64,000 nucleotides of DNA. Source: Merdimonas faecis. Its GTDB lineage: Bacteria > Bacillota > Clostridia > Lachnospirales > Lachnospiraceae. The position numbers and the translations under genes are program-made. The notes beneath the pieces are model-generated. The model was not told the origin of the DNA. It did not search any database and was given only the letters and a program-made list of their open reading frames with translations. Shown in pieces: positions 41,662 to 50,517 of the stretch. Each line of letters starts with the position of its first letter. Position 1 is the first letter of the stretch. Location: the NCBI RefSeq assembly GCF_001754075.1, contig NZ_MIEH01000001.1, positions 1-64,000 of the forward strand, written 5' to 3'.

Positions 41662-43041
41662 CTATTTGAGGAAGAAGCGTATCATTTTTTCGTGCAGTTT
41701 CCGGTAGGGCTGATAGCGCATCGGAAGATCGATCCATGTCTTCTTGTCCACAATGCTTTTGTAGTGGGAGAAGGTGTCGAAACCGACTTTCCCGTGGTAG
41801 GAACCCATTCCGCTTTCGCCGAAGCCGCCGAAGCCCATTTCAGTTGTGGCCAGGTGGATAATGGTATCGTTGATACATCCTCCGCCAAAGCCGCAGCGTG
41901 AGGTAACTTTTTTTGCCGCCGCTTTATCTGAAGTGAAGAGATAGAGCGCCAGCGGGTGGGGCATGGCGTTGATGTTACGGATTGCTTCATCCAGATTGTC
42001 AAAGATCAGGATCGGCATGATGGGGCCGAAAATCTCTTCCTGCATCACGGCATCGGCAAAGGTTACATTGTCAAGAACAGTTGGCTCGATACGGAGCGCA
42101 TGCCGGTCAGAACCTCCGCCATGTACGGTCTTGTTTTTATCAATAAGTCCTAAGAGACGATCAAAATGCTTTTCGTTAATGATTTTCCCGTAATTAGGGT
42201 TGCGCAGGGGCTGCTTGCCATACTGCTTCTGGATCTGCTTTTGCACTTCTTTTATCAGCTTGTCCTTGACAGAGCGATGGCAGTAAATATAGTCCGGCGC
42301 AACGCAGGTCTGTCCGCAGTTTAAGTATTTTCCAAAGACGATCCGCCTTGCGGCAAGCTTGATGTCAGCGCTCTTGTCCACAATGCAGGGGCTTTTCCCC
42401 CCAAGCTCCAGAGTAACCGGTGTCAGATGCTCTGCAGCGTTTCGCATCACTTCTTTTCCGACGGACTGACTGCCGGTGAAGAAGATATAATCAAAATGTT
42501 CCCGCAGGAGGCAGGTGTTTTCAGCGCGACCGCCAGTCACCACGGCTACGTACTCAGGATCGAAGCACTGGGACAGGATCTGCAGGATCACATCGCTGGT
42601 ATGGGGGGAATAGGCGCTGGGCTTTACTACGGCAGTATTGCCTGCGGCCAAAGCGTCTACCAGCGGAGAAAGAGTCAGCATGAACGGGTAGTTCCAGGGG
42701 CTCATGATCAGTGTCACGCCATACGGGGATGGCTTTTTAAAGCTGCGGGAATGAAACTGAGCCAGCGGAGTCCGCACGTTTTTTTCGCGGGAAAACCGGT
42801 GGATATGCTTCAGCATATAGCTGATTTCCTCCAGAACCAGTCCGGTTTCACACATATAGCTTTCAAAACCGCTCTTTCCCAGATCTCTTTTCAGAGCGGT
42901 GTGGATTTCCTTCTCGCATCCGGAAATAACACCATAAAGCCGTTTCAGAGCGTCGACCCGTACACTGACGGGCAGGGTAGCTCCGGTTTGAAAATATTTT
43001 CTCTGTCTGGTGACGAGGTCTTTAATTTCCTGTTCTGTCAT
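41662..43041 (-). CDS. Aldehyde dehydrogenase family protein
   Basis: A 459-residue NAD(P)-dependent ALDH of the class 3-like type. Motifs: MSPWNYPFMLTLSPLVDALAAGNTAVVKPS, TGSQSVGKEVM, catalytic Glu in VTLELGGKSPCIV and catalytic Cys in KYLNCGQTCVAPDY; C-terminus has PLALYLFTSD and GESGMGSYHGKVGF. Start is uncertain between 43041 and 43047; both follow AAAGGAGAAG. It overlaps the alcohol dehydrogenase gene by about 20 bp, so the two form an operon for aldehyde/alcohol interconversion. Confidence 0.87.
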   Translation of the reverse strand: MTEQEIKDLVTRQRKYFQTGATLPVSVRVDALKRLYGVISGCEKEIHTALKRDLGKSGFESYMCETGLVLEEISYMLKHIHRFSREKNVRTPLAQFHSRSFKKPSPYGVTLIMSPWNYPFMLTLSPLVDALAAGNTAVVKPSAYSPHTSDVILQILSQCFDPEYVAVVTGGRAENTCLLREHFDYIFFTGSQSVGKEVMRNAAEHLTPVTLELGGKSPCIVDKSADIKLAARRIVFGKYLNCGQTCVAPDYIYCHRSVKDKLIKEVQKQIQKQYGKQPLRNPNYGKIINEKHFDRLLGLIDKNKTVHGGGSDRHALRIEPTVLDNVTFADAVMQEEIFGPIMPILIFDNLDEAIRNINAMPHPLALYLFTSDKAAAKKVTSRCGFGGGCINDTIIHLATTEMGFGGFGESGMGSYHGKVGFDTFSHYKSIVDKKTWIDLPMRYQPYRKLHEKMIRFFLK

Positions 43042-44305
43042 CTTCATCTTCTCCTTTCCTGCTCTCTGTTTCCTCAGATCCTTCATTCCCGGAGGATTCT
43101 CCGGGCTCTTCCATCAGCATATAATAGAAAGGTTCCAGTTCTGCCGCGTTCATCAGCACGGGAACGGGGTAGAGAGGATTGGCCTCTTTGTCGGCATAAT
43201 GGGAAAGCTTGGGAATGTCCTCTTCCCGGATCTCGGGAATCCGGTCGCCGATGCCAAAACGCACCTTCATATCCTTGATAGCCTGGATGAACCGGCCAGC
43301 AGCTTCATCGCAGGGAGTATCTTTCTCGGCCAGTCCTGCAGCGACTGCAAGGCGGGCCAGCTTCTTGTGGATCTTTTCACCATAGGTCTCCAGGACCATA
43401 GGAAGGATCACAGCATTGGCCAGACCGTGGGGAACATTATATTCCCCGCCCAGGGAGTGGGCGATGGCATGTACATATCCCACATAAGATTTGGTAAAAG
43501 CGCATCCGGCGTAGAAGGAAGCATGCAGCATATTGCGGCGTGCGTCTACGTTGCTGCCGTCCGTGTATACGGTATCAATATTTTCAAAAATCAGTTTGAC
43601 AGCCAGGAGTGCGTCCTTGCGGGTCCCATAAGTGGTGGAGTTTCCGATATAAGCCTCCACGGCATGTGTCAGTGCGTCCATTCCGGTAGTGGCGGTGATA
43701 AAAGGAGGCAGACTTAGTGTTACCTTGGGATCCAGGACTGCATACCTGGGAATCAAAGGAAAGTCGTTAATTGCATATTTGTAGCGGGTCTGGGCATCGG
43801 TAATGACGGCGGCCAGCGTAGTTTCGCTTCCGGTTCCCGCGGTGGTGGGAACGGCCATCAGAAGCGGCAGCTTTTTATGTACTTTTAAAATACCCTTCAT
43901 TTTAGCCAGGGACTGTTTCGGCTTGGCAATACGTGCGCCTACGGCTTTGGCACAGTCCATGCTGGAGCCTCCGCCAAAACCGATGATACAGTCGCAGCCG
44001 CTGTCCAGATACAGGTTCATGGCCTCGGATACATTGTCTGTGGTAGGGTTTGCCACGGTTTTATCGTAAATGCAAAAGGGAATTCCGGCGTTTGTAAGTG
44101 CTGTTTCCAAGCGCCTGGTCAGACCCAGCTTACGGATGCCTGCGTCGGTGATGATCAGGACTTTGCTGCATTTTTTCTTCTGGATAATATCCGGCAGGGC
44201 TTTTACACTGCCGACAATCTTGGGTTTTCGATAAGGCAGGAACGGCAGGGCGATTTTCAGTCCTGTCTGAAAGGTCCTGCAATATATTTTTTTCAAGTAG
44301 TTCAT
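43022..44305 (-). CDS. Iron-containing alcohol dehydrogenase
   Basis: A 427-residue group III ADH. NAD-binding GCDCIIGFGGGSSMDCAKAVGA; AVPTTAGTGSETTLAAVITD; metal ligands in TGMDALTHAVEAYIG and the GYVHAIAHSLGGEYNVPHGLANAVILP segment. The C-terminal 30 residues are acidic and low-complexity (ESSGNEGSEETESRKGEDEDD) and overlap the next gene. It would reduce aldehydes to alcohols together with the linked ALDH. Confidence 0.88.
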   Translation of the reverse strand: MNYLKKIYCRTFQTGLKIALPFLPYRKPKIVGSVKALPDIIQKKKCSKVLIITDAGIRKLGLTRRLETALTNAGIPFCIYDKTVANPTTDNVSEAMNLYLDSGCDCIIGFGGGSSMDCAKAVGARIAKPKQSLAKMKGILKVHKKLPLLMAVPTTAGTGSETTLAAVITDAQTRYKYAINDFPLIPRYAVLDPKVTLSLPPFITATTGMDALTHAVEAYIGNSTTYGTRKDALLAVKLIFENIDTVYTDGSNVDARRNMLHASFYAGCAFTKSYVGYVHAIAHSLGGEYNVPHGLANAVILPMVLETYGEKIHKKLARLAVAAGLAEKDTPCDEAAGRFIQAIKDMKVRFGIGDRIPEIREEDIPKLSHYADKEANPLYPVPVLMNAAELEPFYYMLMEEPGESSGNEGSEETESRKGEDEDDRTGN

Positions 44306-44476
44306 AATGACAGATCCTTTCTGTGCGCAATGAAATAGCGCTTCCTATTTATATATTTTCACCAGAAAAATATTAGCAGTTACGCCCGGGTTTGTCAATA
44401 AAACCGGGGTTGCAAGAGCCAAGAAAAATTAGCTATAATAGGGAAAGTGACAGGAGAAGAGAAAAGGAGTCAGAGC

Positions 44477-45271
44477 ATGAAGAAAAGATCAGCATTATTT
44501 TTCGATATTGACGGAACCCTGCTCAGTGAGAAAACAAAAGAAATCCCGGCGAGTACGGTGCGGGCACTGCAGAAGACAAAACAGGAAGGACATGCGGTAT
44601 TTATCAACACCGGGCGGACGCTCTGCAGTGTGCCGGTGAAAATAAAGCGCCTGGCTTTCGACGGGCTTTTATGCGGCTGCGGGACTTATATCGTTTACCA
44701 AAATGAGATCCTTTTCGAACATCCGCTTCCAGAAGACCACGGCTATGAATATATCGACCGTATGAGAGAGCTTCAGATTGACGGTTTTCTGGAAGGGACG
44801 GAAGATGTCTATTTTTCGGAACGGATCAGCCGGTTTGAAAATGTAGAAAGCACAAGACGGTATATGGCGTCCATGGGGCTTGGCGTGGAAGTGGCATATG
44901 AGAAAAAAGGATTTCGGTATGATAAGATTTTGATCTGCACGGATGAGAAGAGCCACAAGGAAGAATTTTTCCAGGCGATCGACAAAGACCTTATACCTCT
45001 GGACCGCCAGAAAGGCGTGTACGAATGTATCCAGAAGGGATATTCAAAGGCCACGGCGATTGAAGTGATGCGGAGGCATCTGGAGCTTTCCATGGATCAG
45101 ATCTATGTGTTCGGCGACAGCAGCAATGACCTTTCCATGTTCGAATATGCAAAGCACACGGTGGCGATGGGCGAGCACGACCCGGTACTGGAACCATATA
45201 CCGAGTATATTACCGATGCGGTGGAGCAGGACGGGATCGAAAAGGCGATGGAATATTACAGGCTGATCTGA
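44477..45271 (+). CDS. Cof-type HAD-IIB hydrolase
   Basis: A 264-residue HAD phosphatase. Motif I is FFDIDGTLLS with the nucleophile Asp, motif II is INTGRTL, and motif III/IV is IYVFGDSSNDLSMFEYAKHTVAMG. The cap is the IIB type. It probably dephosphorylates sugar phosphates or flavin-type substrates; specificity unknown. ATG 44477 follows AAAAGGAG. Confidence 0.85.
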   Translation: MKKRSALFFDIDGTLLSEKTKEIPASTVRALQKTKQEGHAVFINTGRTLCSVPVKIKRLAFDGLLCGCGTYIVYQNEILFEHPLPEDHGYEYIDRMRELQIDGFLEGTEDVYFSERISRFENVESTRRYMASMGLGVEVAYEKKGFRYDKILICTDEKSHKEEFFQAIDKDLIPLDRQKGVYECIQKGYSKATAIEVMRRHLELSMDQIYVFGDSSNDLSMFEYAKHTVAMGEHDPVLEPYTEYITDAVEQDGIEKAMEYYRLI

Positions 45272-45324
45272 TGTGTGGATGGTCAAGCGGCAGACCAGGA
45301 GGTGTAGGCAGACAAGGAGGAAAC

Positions 45325-45403
45325 TTGACATCAATGGATATCTATGCTATCTTGAATTTAATGAAAAACATTAAAAAATTAATGTAATATGTTTAAATTC
45401 AAG
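45325..45403 (+). promoter_or_regulatory. Promoter followed by a large nested palindrome
   Basis: TTGACA (45325) and TATCTT (45348), spacer 17. Overlapping the -10 is CTTGAATTTAA (45351-45361) paired with TTTAAATTCAAG (45392-45403), and nested inside is ACATTAA-AAAA-TTAATGT (45368-45385). This is a probable operator for the downstream YozG-like regulator, or an RNA hairpin. Confidence 0.55.
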
Positions 45404-45417
45404 GGAGGGGTGTAGGT

Positions 45418-45921
45418 ATGGAAAGGCATGAGTTTCGAATGGACACACGAGGAGTGGACAGACATAATGTTTCCAGGAGAGTCAAGGTGCTTCTGGGGAT
45501 TTCCCTGTTTTTGACGGGATTTGGCGCTTTGGGAGGAACGATGAGCATTGTGTCCCGGATCCGGGAAGAAGCATGGGAAGAGATGGGAGCGGTAGCCTTT
45601 TGCTGGAATGTACTTTTTGCACTCATTCTCATCATCAGTCTGGTGGGGCTGATCCGGATTGCGTCAGGGCTGGGAGAAGGAAAGGTGTTTTCCAGGACGC
45701 TGACCGTCTGTGTATGGCTGATCGGGGCGGTAATAACAGCGGCTTCGGTGGGGATTCCAAGGCTCCCTGATTATCAGTCTTCGGGTTTTGAGATTTTAAG
45801 TCATGGAAATTTTGTGCTGATCGACGGAACAATCCTGGTTCCGGGCATCCTTCTTGTCATCCTGGGAAGTCTGATCCAGGAAGGATTTAAGCTGCAGAAG
45901 GATGAGGAAGAAATTTTGTAA
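45418..45921 (+). CDS. DUF2975-type membrane protein
   Basis: A 167-residue protein with four hydrophobic helices (VLLGISLFLTGFGALGG, VLFALILIISLVGLIRI, VCVWLIGAVITAASVGI, TILVPGILLVILGSLI). Helices and the partner gene match DUF2975 proteins, which are encoded with a YozG-like XRE regulator in many Firmicutes. Function unknown, perhaps a membrane partner of the regulator. GGGAGGGG precedes the ATG. Confidence 0.72.
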   Translation: MERHEFRMDTRGVDRHNVSRRVKVLLGISLFLTGFGALGGTMSIVSRIREEAWEEMGAVAFCWNVLFALILIISLVGLIRIASGLGEGKVFSRTLTVCVWLIGAVITAASVGIPRLPDYQSSGFEILSHGNFVLIDGTILVPGILLVILGSLIQEGFKLQKDEEEIL

Positions 45922-45933
45922 GGAGGCTCCGAG

Positions 45934-46176
45934 ATGGCAATTATATTGAGACTGGACCGGGTGATGGCGGATCGGAAAATGTCATTGAATGAACTGTCGG
46001 CGAGAGTGGGAATTTCCAATGTTAATCTTTCAAATTTAAAGACAGGCAAGGTGAAAGCAGTCCGCTTTTCGACGCTGGAGGCCATCTGCGATGTGCTGGA
46101 CTGCCAGCCGGGAGACATTCTGGAGTACCGGCGGGAAGAGGAGAAGGAAGCAGATTTAGATATAAAAGAATCATAA
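45934..46176 (+). CDS. YozG-like XRE regulator
   Basis: An 80-residue HTH protein (MAIILRLDRVMADRKMSLNELSARVGISNVNLSNLKTGKVKAVRFSTLEAICDVLDCQPGDILEYRREE), the YozG/HTH_26 type. It follows the DUF2975 gene by 12 bp with AAGGAGG before the ATG, a conserved pairing. It likely controls the operon through the palindrome at 45,351. Confidence 0.82.
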   Translation: MAIILRLDRVMADRKMSLNELSARVGISNVNLSNLKTGKVKAVRFSTLEAICDVLDCQPGDILEYRREEEKEADLDIKES

Positions 46177-46191
46177 AGAAGGAGGTACATG

Positions 46192-46695
46192 ATGGGCGAG
46201 CAGTTAACGCCAAATGACGTGAAAAAAATAAAAGAAGAGATTGAATACCGGAAAGTAGTGGTGCGGAAAAAAGAGCTGGAGGCAGTCAAGGAAGCCAGGG
46301 CTCAGGGAGACTTAAGCGAAAATTTTGAATATAAGGCGGCCAAGCAGGACAAAAACCGCAACGAAAGCCGGATCCGGTATCTGGAGCGGATGCTAAAGCA
46401 TGCAAAGATCGTATCCGATCAGTCCGCAGAGGACGAGGTGGGGATCAACAATACGGTAGACCTCTATTTTGAGGATGATGACGAGGTGGAAACTTACCGC
46501 CTGGTCACCAGCGTCCGGGCAAACTCCATGGAAGGAAAGATCAGCATCGAATCCCCGCTGGGCAAGGCCATCAAAGGCAGAAAAACAGGCGACCGCATTT
46601 TCGTAAAAACCAGCGAAAATGCAGGGTATTACGTAGAAATCCGGAAGATTGACAAGACCACGGACGATTCAAACGACCACCTGCGGAAGTACTGA
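46192..46695 (+). CDS. GreA/GreB-family elongation factor
   Basis: A 167-residue protein: N-terminal coiled coil with the acidic tip (KKELEAVKEARAQGDLSENFEYKAAKQDKNRNESRIRYLERML, the GDLSENFEY tip is classic) and C-terminal FKBP-like domain (ISIESPLGKAIKGRKTGDRIFVK). It rescues backtracked RNA polymerase by stimulating transcript cleavage. ATG 46192 is preferred over 46189 because AGGAGG spacing fits. Probably a GreA paralogue rather than the main copy; this is not decidable here. Confidence 0.85.
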   Translation: MGEQLTPNDVKKIKEEIEYRKVVVRKKELEAVKEARAQGDLSENFEYKAAKQDKNRNESRIRYLERMLKHAKIVSDQSAEDEVGINNTVDLYFEDDDEVETYRLVTSVRANSMEGKISIESPLGKAIKGRKTGDRIFVKTSENAGYYVEIRKIDKTTDDSNDHLRKY

Positions 46696-46800
46696 TGGGG
46701 GACGTACACTTTTTGCGTTGGTCTACGTCCCCAAACGCATTTGTGGGTGTCCCTAATTGTATTTCCCCCTGTCCCTTTTTGCAAAAGTGTACGTCCCCCT
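46696..46800. repeat. GGGGACGTACAC palindromic repeat, copy 2
   Basis: It begins directly after the elongation factor stop. The left palindrome is imperfect (loop GCGTTGG), and the right part has a second half-copy AAAAGTGTACGTCCCC. Confidence 0.75.
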
Positions 46801-46925
46801 ACTTATTACTTTTATCAATAAATCTTTTCTTTTATCATTTTTTTTGATTGGTGAGAATGTTTCCACGCTGATACAATAAAAGTTAGACAAAAAACATCAA
46901 ATTTGGATCAGAGAGGAGATTTTTC

Positions 46926-48077
46926 ATGGAGATTATTAAAGATTTACCGGAGGTTTTTGAAGAATTTGCCGAGCAGCGTAAAAATTCGTTCCTGGCTGTT
47001 AAGGAGCTGAAGGATAAAGGGGTGCCTGTGGTAGGGGCGTACTGTACTTATTTCCCGCAGGAGATTGCAATGGCGATAGGAGCGGCTACAGTGGGCTTAT
47101 GTTCTACTTCAGACGAGACAATCGCAGTGGCAGAGAAAGACCTACCGAAGAACTTATGTCCGTTGATTAAATCAAGCTACGGCTTTGCAATTACAGAAAA
47201 ATGTCCATATTTCTATTTCTCAGACGTGGTTGTAGGAGAAACAACCTGTGACGGAAAGAAGAAAATGTATGAGTATATGTCGGAATTTAAGGATGTATTT
47301 TTGATGGAGCTGCCTAATACCCAGGGAGAGCAGGCATTTAAGCTCTGGAAAAGTGAGATGATCCGTTTCAAAGAATATCTGGAAAAGAAATTTGATGTGG
47401 AGATCACGGAGGAGCAGATCCGCAATGCGATCAAGATCAACAATCAGGGCCGCAGATCTCTGCGACGCCTTTACGAGGTGATGAAACACGATCCGGCGCC
47501 GATTACAGGCCATGATTTGTTTAAGGTATTATATGGAAGCACCTTTAAATTTGACCGGTCTCAGATTCCGGAGGAAGTGGATGCGCTGGTTGAGAAGATT
47601 GAAAAGGAATATGCAGAAGGTAAAATGCAAGAGAAGAAGCCGCGTATCCTGGTGACAGGATGTCCGATCGGCGGGGCGACGGAGAAAGTGATCCAGGCCA
47701 TTGAGAATAACGGCGGCATCGTGGTTACATACGAGAACTGTACCGGAGCAAAATCCATTGACAAGCTGGTAGATGAGGAAAATCCGGATGTATATTGCGC
47801 CCTTGCCAGAAGATACCTGAATATCGGTTGCTCTGTCATGACGCCGAATCCGAACCGGCTGGAGCTTTTGGGAAGGTTGATCGATGAATATCGGGTAGAC
47901 GGAGTTGTAGAAATGATCCTGCAGGCCTGTCACACATACAATGTAGAGAGTACAGGTATTCGCAGATTTGTAAATGAGAAGAAAAATATTCCATATATTG
48001 GTGTGGAAACAGATTATTCACAGGCAGACATCGGACAGCTGAATACCAGAATCGCAGCGTTTATAGAGATGTTATAA
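46926..48077 (+). CDS. Double-cubane-cluster reductase (2-hydroxyacyl-CoA dehydratase D family), copy 2
   Basis: A 383-residue relative of the protein at 39996, sharing VVGAYCTYFPQEIAMAIGAATVGLCSTSD, KNLCPLIKSSYG, ITEKCPYFYFSDVVVGETTCDGKKKMYE and VTYENCTGAKSIDKL. The cysteines fit the double-cubane cluster. A matching ATPase activase follows 66 bp downstream, so these two form a complete low-potential reductase pair. AGAGAGGAG precedes the ATG. Confidence 0.85.
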   Translation: MEIIKDLPEVFEEFAEQRKNSFLAVKELKDKGVPVVGAYCTYFPQEIAMAIGAATVGLCSTSDETIAVAEKDLPKNLCPLIKSSYGFAITEKCPYFYFSDVVVGETTCDGKKKMYEYMSEFKDVFLMELPNTQGEQAFKLWKSEMIRFKEYLEKKFDVEITEEQIRNAIKINNQGRRSLRRLYEVMKHDPAPITGHDLFKVLYGSTFKFDRSQIPEEVDALVEKIEKEYAEGKMQEKKPRILVTGCPIGGATEKVIQAIENNGGIVVTYENCTGAKSIDKLVDEENPDVYCALARRYLNIGCSVMTPNPNRLELLGRLIDEYRVDGVVEMILQACHTYNVESTGIRRFVNEKKNIPYIGVETDYSQADIGQLNTRIAAFIEML

Positions 48078-48143
48078 AGTTATGGTAAAAATTCCAGGTA
48101 TAAAGTTGATTGACTGCCTGTGCAGAAAGGATAGGACAAAGAA

Positions 48144-48908
48144 ATGAATTTTGTCGGGATAGACATTGGCTCCACCGCATCCAAGGTTTCCGTGCGGGGT
48201 GACAAGGAGATAAATTATGTGCTTCCCACTGGGTGGAGCAGCAAGGAGACCGCTAATACGATCAAGGGGAAGCTTCTGGAAGAGGGCATAGACGTGGAGT
48301 CGCAGGACACCAAGGTTGTGGCTACCGGCTATGGGAGGATTGCCGTGGACTATGCGGACTATGTAATCACGGAGATTACCTGTCATGCCAGAGGAGGACG
48401 GGAGTTTGCGGGAAATGACTGCGCCGTGATCGATGTGGGCGGACAGGATACCAAGGTCATTATCCTGGAGGACGGAATGGTAAAGGATTTCCTGATGAAT
48501 GATAAATGCTCTGCAGGAACCGGTAAATTTCTGGAAATCATGGCAAACCGGCTGGGAGTTACACTACAGGAACTATTTGAAATGGCCGATCAGGGAACTA
48601 TCCTTCCGATTAGTTCACTGTGTACAGTATTTGCAGAATCGGAGGTCATTAACTATATCGGCGAAGGAAAGAACAGGGAGGATATTGCGGCCGGCGTAGT
48701 AGATTCTGTGGCGGCGAAAGTTGCACAGCTGGCGCAGCGGAAGGATCTTCCGGAAAAAATCATATTAACCGGCGGCTTAAGTAAAAGCCGTTACTTTACG
48801 ACTCAGCTTTCCGCAAAGCTTGGGAAAACCGTGGAGCCCACAGAGTTTGGCAGATATGCCGGAGCTATCGGGGCTGCGAAGCTGGCGGAAGAAAAAAGCC
48901 GCAGATAG
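48144..48908 (+). CDS. Acyl-CoA dehydratase activase (HgdC/BcrAD-type ATPase)
   Basis: A 254-residue ASKHA-fold ATPase: phosphate-binding NFVGIDIGSTASKVSV, VIDVGGQDTKVIIL, and the [4Fe4S] ligands in MNDKCSAGTGKFLEIMANRLG and SSLCTVFAESEV. As a dimer it donates ATP-driven electrons to the reductase encoded just upstream, and may also serve the copy at 39996. It is the only activase in the window. Confidence 0.88.
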   Translation: MNFVGIDIGSTASKVSVRGDKEINYVLPTGWSSKETANTIKGKLLEEGIDVESQDTKVVATGYGRIAVDYADYVITEITCHARGGREFAGNDCAVIDVGGQDTKVIILEDGMVKDFLMNDKCSAGTGKFLEIMANRLGVTLQELFEMADQGTILPISSLCTVFAESEVINYIGEGKNREDIAAGVVDSVAAKVAQLAQRKDLPEKIILTGGLSKSRYFTTQLSAKLGKTVEPTEFGRYAGAIGAAKLAEEKSRR

Positions 48909-48914
48909 CGAACG

Positions 48915-49019
48915 ATTGGGGACGTACACTTTTGCAAAAAGTGTACGTCCCCAATCGCGTTTGTCGGTGTCCCCAATTGTATTTCCCCCTGTCCCCTTTT
49001 GCAAAAGTGTACGTCCCCT
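48915..49019. repeat. GGGGACGTACAC palindromic repeat, copy 3
   Basis: ATTGGGGACGTACAC and its complement around TTTTGCAAAAA, then a tail with the same right-half copy as repeat 2. It lies between the activase and thiM. Confidence 0.8.
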
Positions 49020-49046
49020 GTTATAATATTCCCGGAGGTATATGAT

Positions 49047-49871
49047 ATGGTGTTTGGCGACTTTTTGACCAGGGTGCGGGAGCATGTGCCGCTGGTACAC
49101 AATATTACGAATTATGTCACGGTGAATGATGTGGCGAATATGATCCTGGCCTGCGGCGCCAGTCCGATCATGTCGGATGAGCCTGCGGATGTGGAGGAGA
49201 TCACGGCTTTGTGCCAGGGTTTGAATATCAACATCGGGACGTTGAATAAACGGACCATAGACGGCATGTTTGCCGCGGGGAGAAAGGCGAAGGAGCTGGG
49301 ACACGCTACGGTGCTGGATCCGGTGGGCGCCGGGGCCAGCGGCCTTCGTACCCGGACAGCAGTAGGGCTGATGGAGGAGATCGGGTTTGATGTGATCCGG
49401 GGGAATATCTCGGAGATCAAGACGTTAGCTATTGGCAGCGGGACTACCCGGGGGGTGGACGCAGACATGGCTGATGCGGTGACGGAGGAGAATCTGGAAG
49501 AAGGCATTTCTTTTGCAAAAGCATTTGCGAGGGAATCGGGCAGTATTGCTGCGATAACCGGGGCTATCGACCTGGTAAGCGACGGGAAAAGCTGTTATGT
49601 GATCCGGAATGGCCGGCCGGAGATGGGAAGGATCACGGGAACCGGCTGTCAGTTGTCCGGCCTGGTCTGTGCATTTCTGGCCGCAAATCCGCAGGAGAAA
49701 TTAGGCGCGGCGGCAGCAGCGGTTGCCATGATGGGACTTGCCGGAGAGATCGGCTGGGGCCGGATGCAGGAAGGCGATGGAAATGCGACGTACCGGAACC
49801 GGATCATCGATGCGGTTTACAATATGGATGCAGAAACACTGGAGCAAGGAGTAAAGTATGAAGTGCGATAA
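49047..49871 (+). CDS. thiM: Hydroxyethylthiazole kinase
   Basis: A 274-residue ThiM. Family segments: VPLVHNITNYVTVNDVANMILACGASPIMSDEPADVEEI, VLDPVGAGASGLRTRT, IRGNISEI and the C-terminal RITGTGCQLSGLVCAFLAANP with the catalytic Cys-containing anion hole. It phosphorylates the thiazole alcohol for thiamine salvage. ATG 49047 is used with CGGAGG upstream; the open frame upstream lies in repeat 3. It overlaps thiE by 14 bp. No TPP riboswitch is visible ahead of it. Confidence 0.9.
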   Translation: MVFGDFLTRVREHVPLVHNITNYVTVNDVANMILACGASPIMSDEPADVEEITALCQGLNINIGTLNKRTIDGMFAAGRKAKELGHATVLDPVGAGASGLRTRTAVGLMEEIGFDVIRGNISEIKTLAIGSGTTRGVDADMADAVTEENLEEGISFAKAFARESGSIAAITGAIDLVSDGKSCYVIRNGRPEMGRITGTGCQLSGLVCAFLAANPQEKLGAAAAAVAMMGLAGEIGWGRMQEGDGNATYRNRIIDAVYNMDAETLEQGVKYEVR

Positions 49872-50517
49872 GAAGAATCTATTATTATATGCGGTGACGG
49901 ATCGTTCCTGGCTGGGGGACAAGACCCTGGCAGAGCAGACGGAGGAAGCGTTAAAGGGCGGCGTTACATTTGTCCAGATCCGGGAAAAGGAACTGGACCG
50001 GGAACATTTCCGGGAGGAAGCAGAGGAACTGAAAGCGCTTTGTGCCAGATACCAGGTGCCGTTCGTGATCAACGACGACGTAGATCTGGCTCTGGAGGTG
50101 GATGCAGACGGCGTACATGTAGGACAGAGTGACATGGAGGCCGGGGATGTGCGGAAGAAACTGGGACCGGATAAGATCATCGGCGTGTCTGCCAGGACAG
50201 TCTCACAGGCTCTTCTGGCCCAGCAGCACGGAGCAGATTATCTGGGCGTAGGCGCTGTATTCCATACGAGTTCCAAGGCAGATGCGGCAGAGGTGGATTT
50301 TGAAACCTTAAAAGAGATCTGTAAGGCAGTGGATATCCCTGTGATTGCTATCGGCGGGATCAGCGAAGAAAATATGGGGCAGCTTGCCGGCAGCGGTATC
50401 TGCGGCGTAGCCGTCATCAGTGCCATCTTCGCAAAGCCGGATGTGAAAAAGGCCGCCCGGGAGCTTAAGAAAGCTGTAGAGGAAATGGTGGCAGAAGGGG
50501 AAGAAGCATGCAGATAA
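49858..50517 (+). CDS. thiE: Thiamine phosphate synthase
   Basis: A 219-residue TIM-barrel enzyme: LLLYAVTDRSWLG, GGVTFVQIREKELD (diphosphate binding), VPFVINDDVDLALEVDADGVHVGQSDM, GVSARTVSQA, DYLGVGAVFHTSSKAD and VIAIGGISEENM. It joins HMP-PP and thiazole phosphate to give thiamine monophosphate. It overlaps thiM upstream and the HAD gene downstream. Confidence 0.92.
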   Translation: MKCDKKNLLLYAVTDRSWLGDKTLAEQTEEALKGGVTFVQIREKELDREHFREEAEELKALCARYQVPFVINDDVDLALEVDADGVHVGQSDMEAGDVRKKLGPDKIIGVSARTVSQALLAQQHGADYLGVGAVFHTSSKADAAEVDFETLKEICKAVDIPVIAIGGISEENMGQLAGSGICGVAVISAIFAKPDVKKAARELKKAVEEMVAEGEEACR

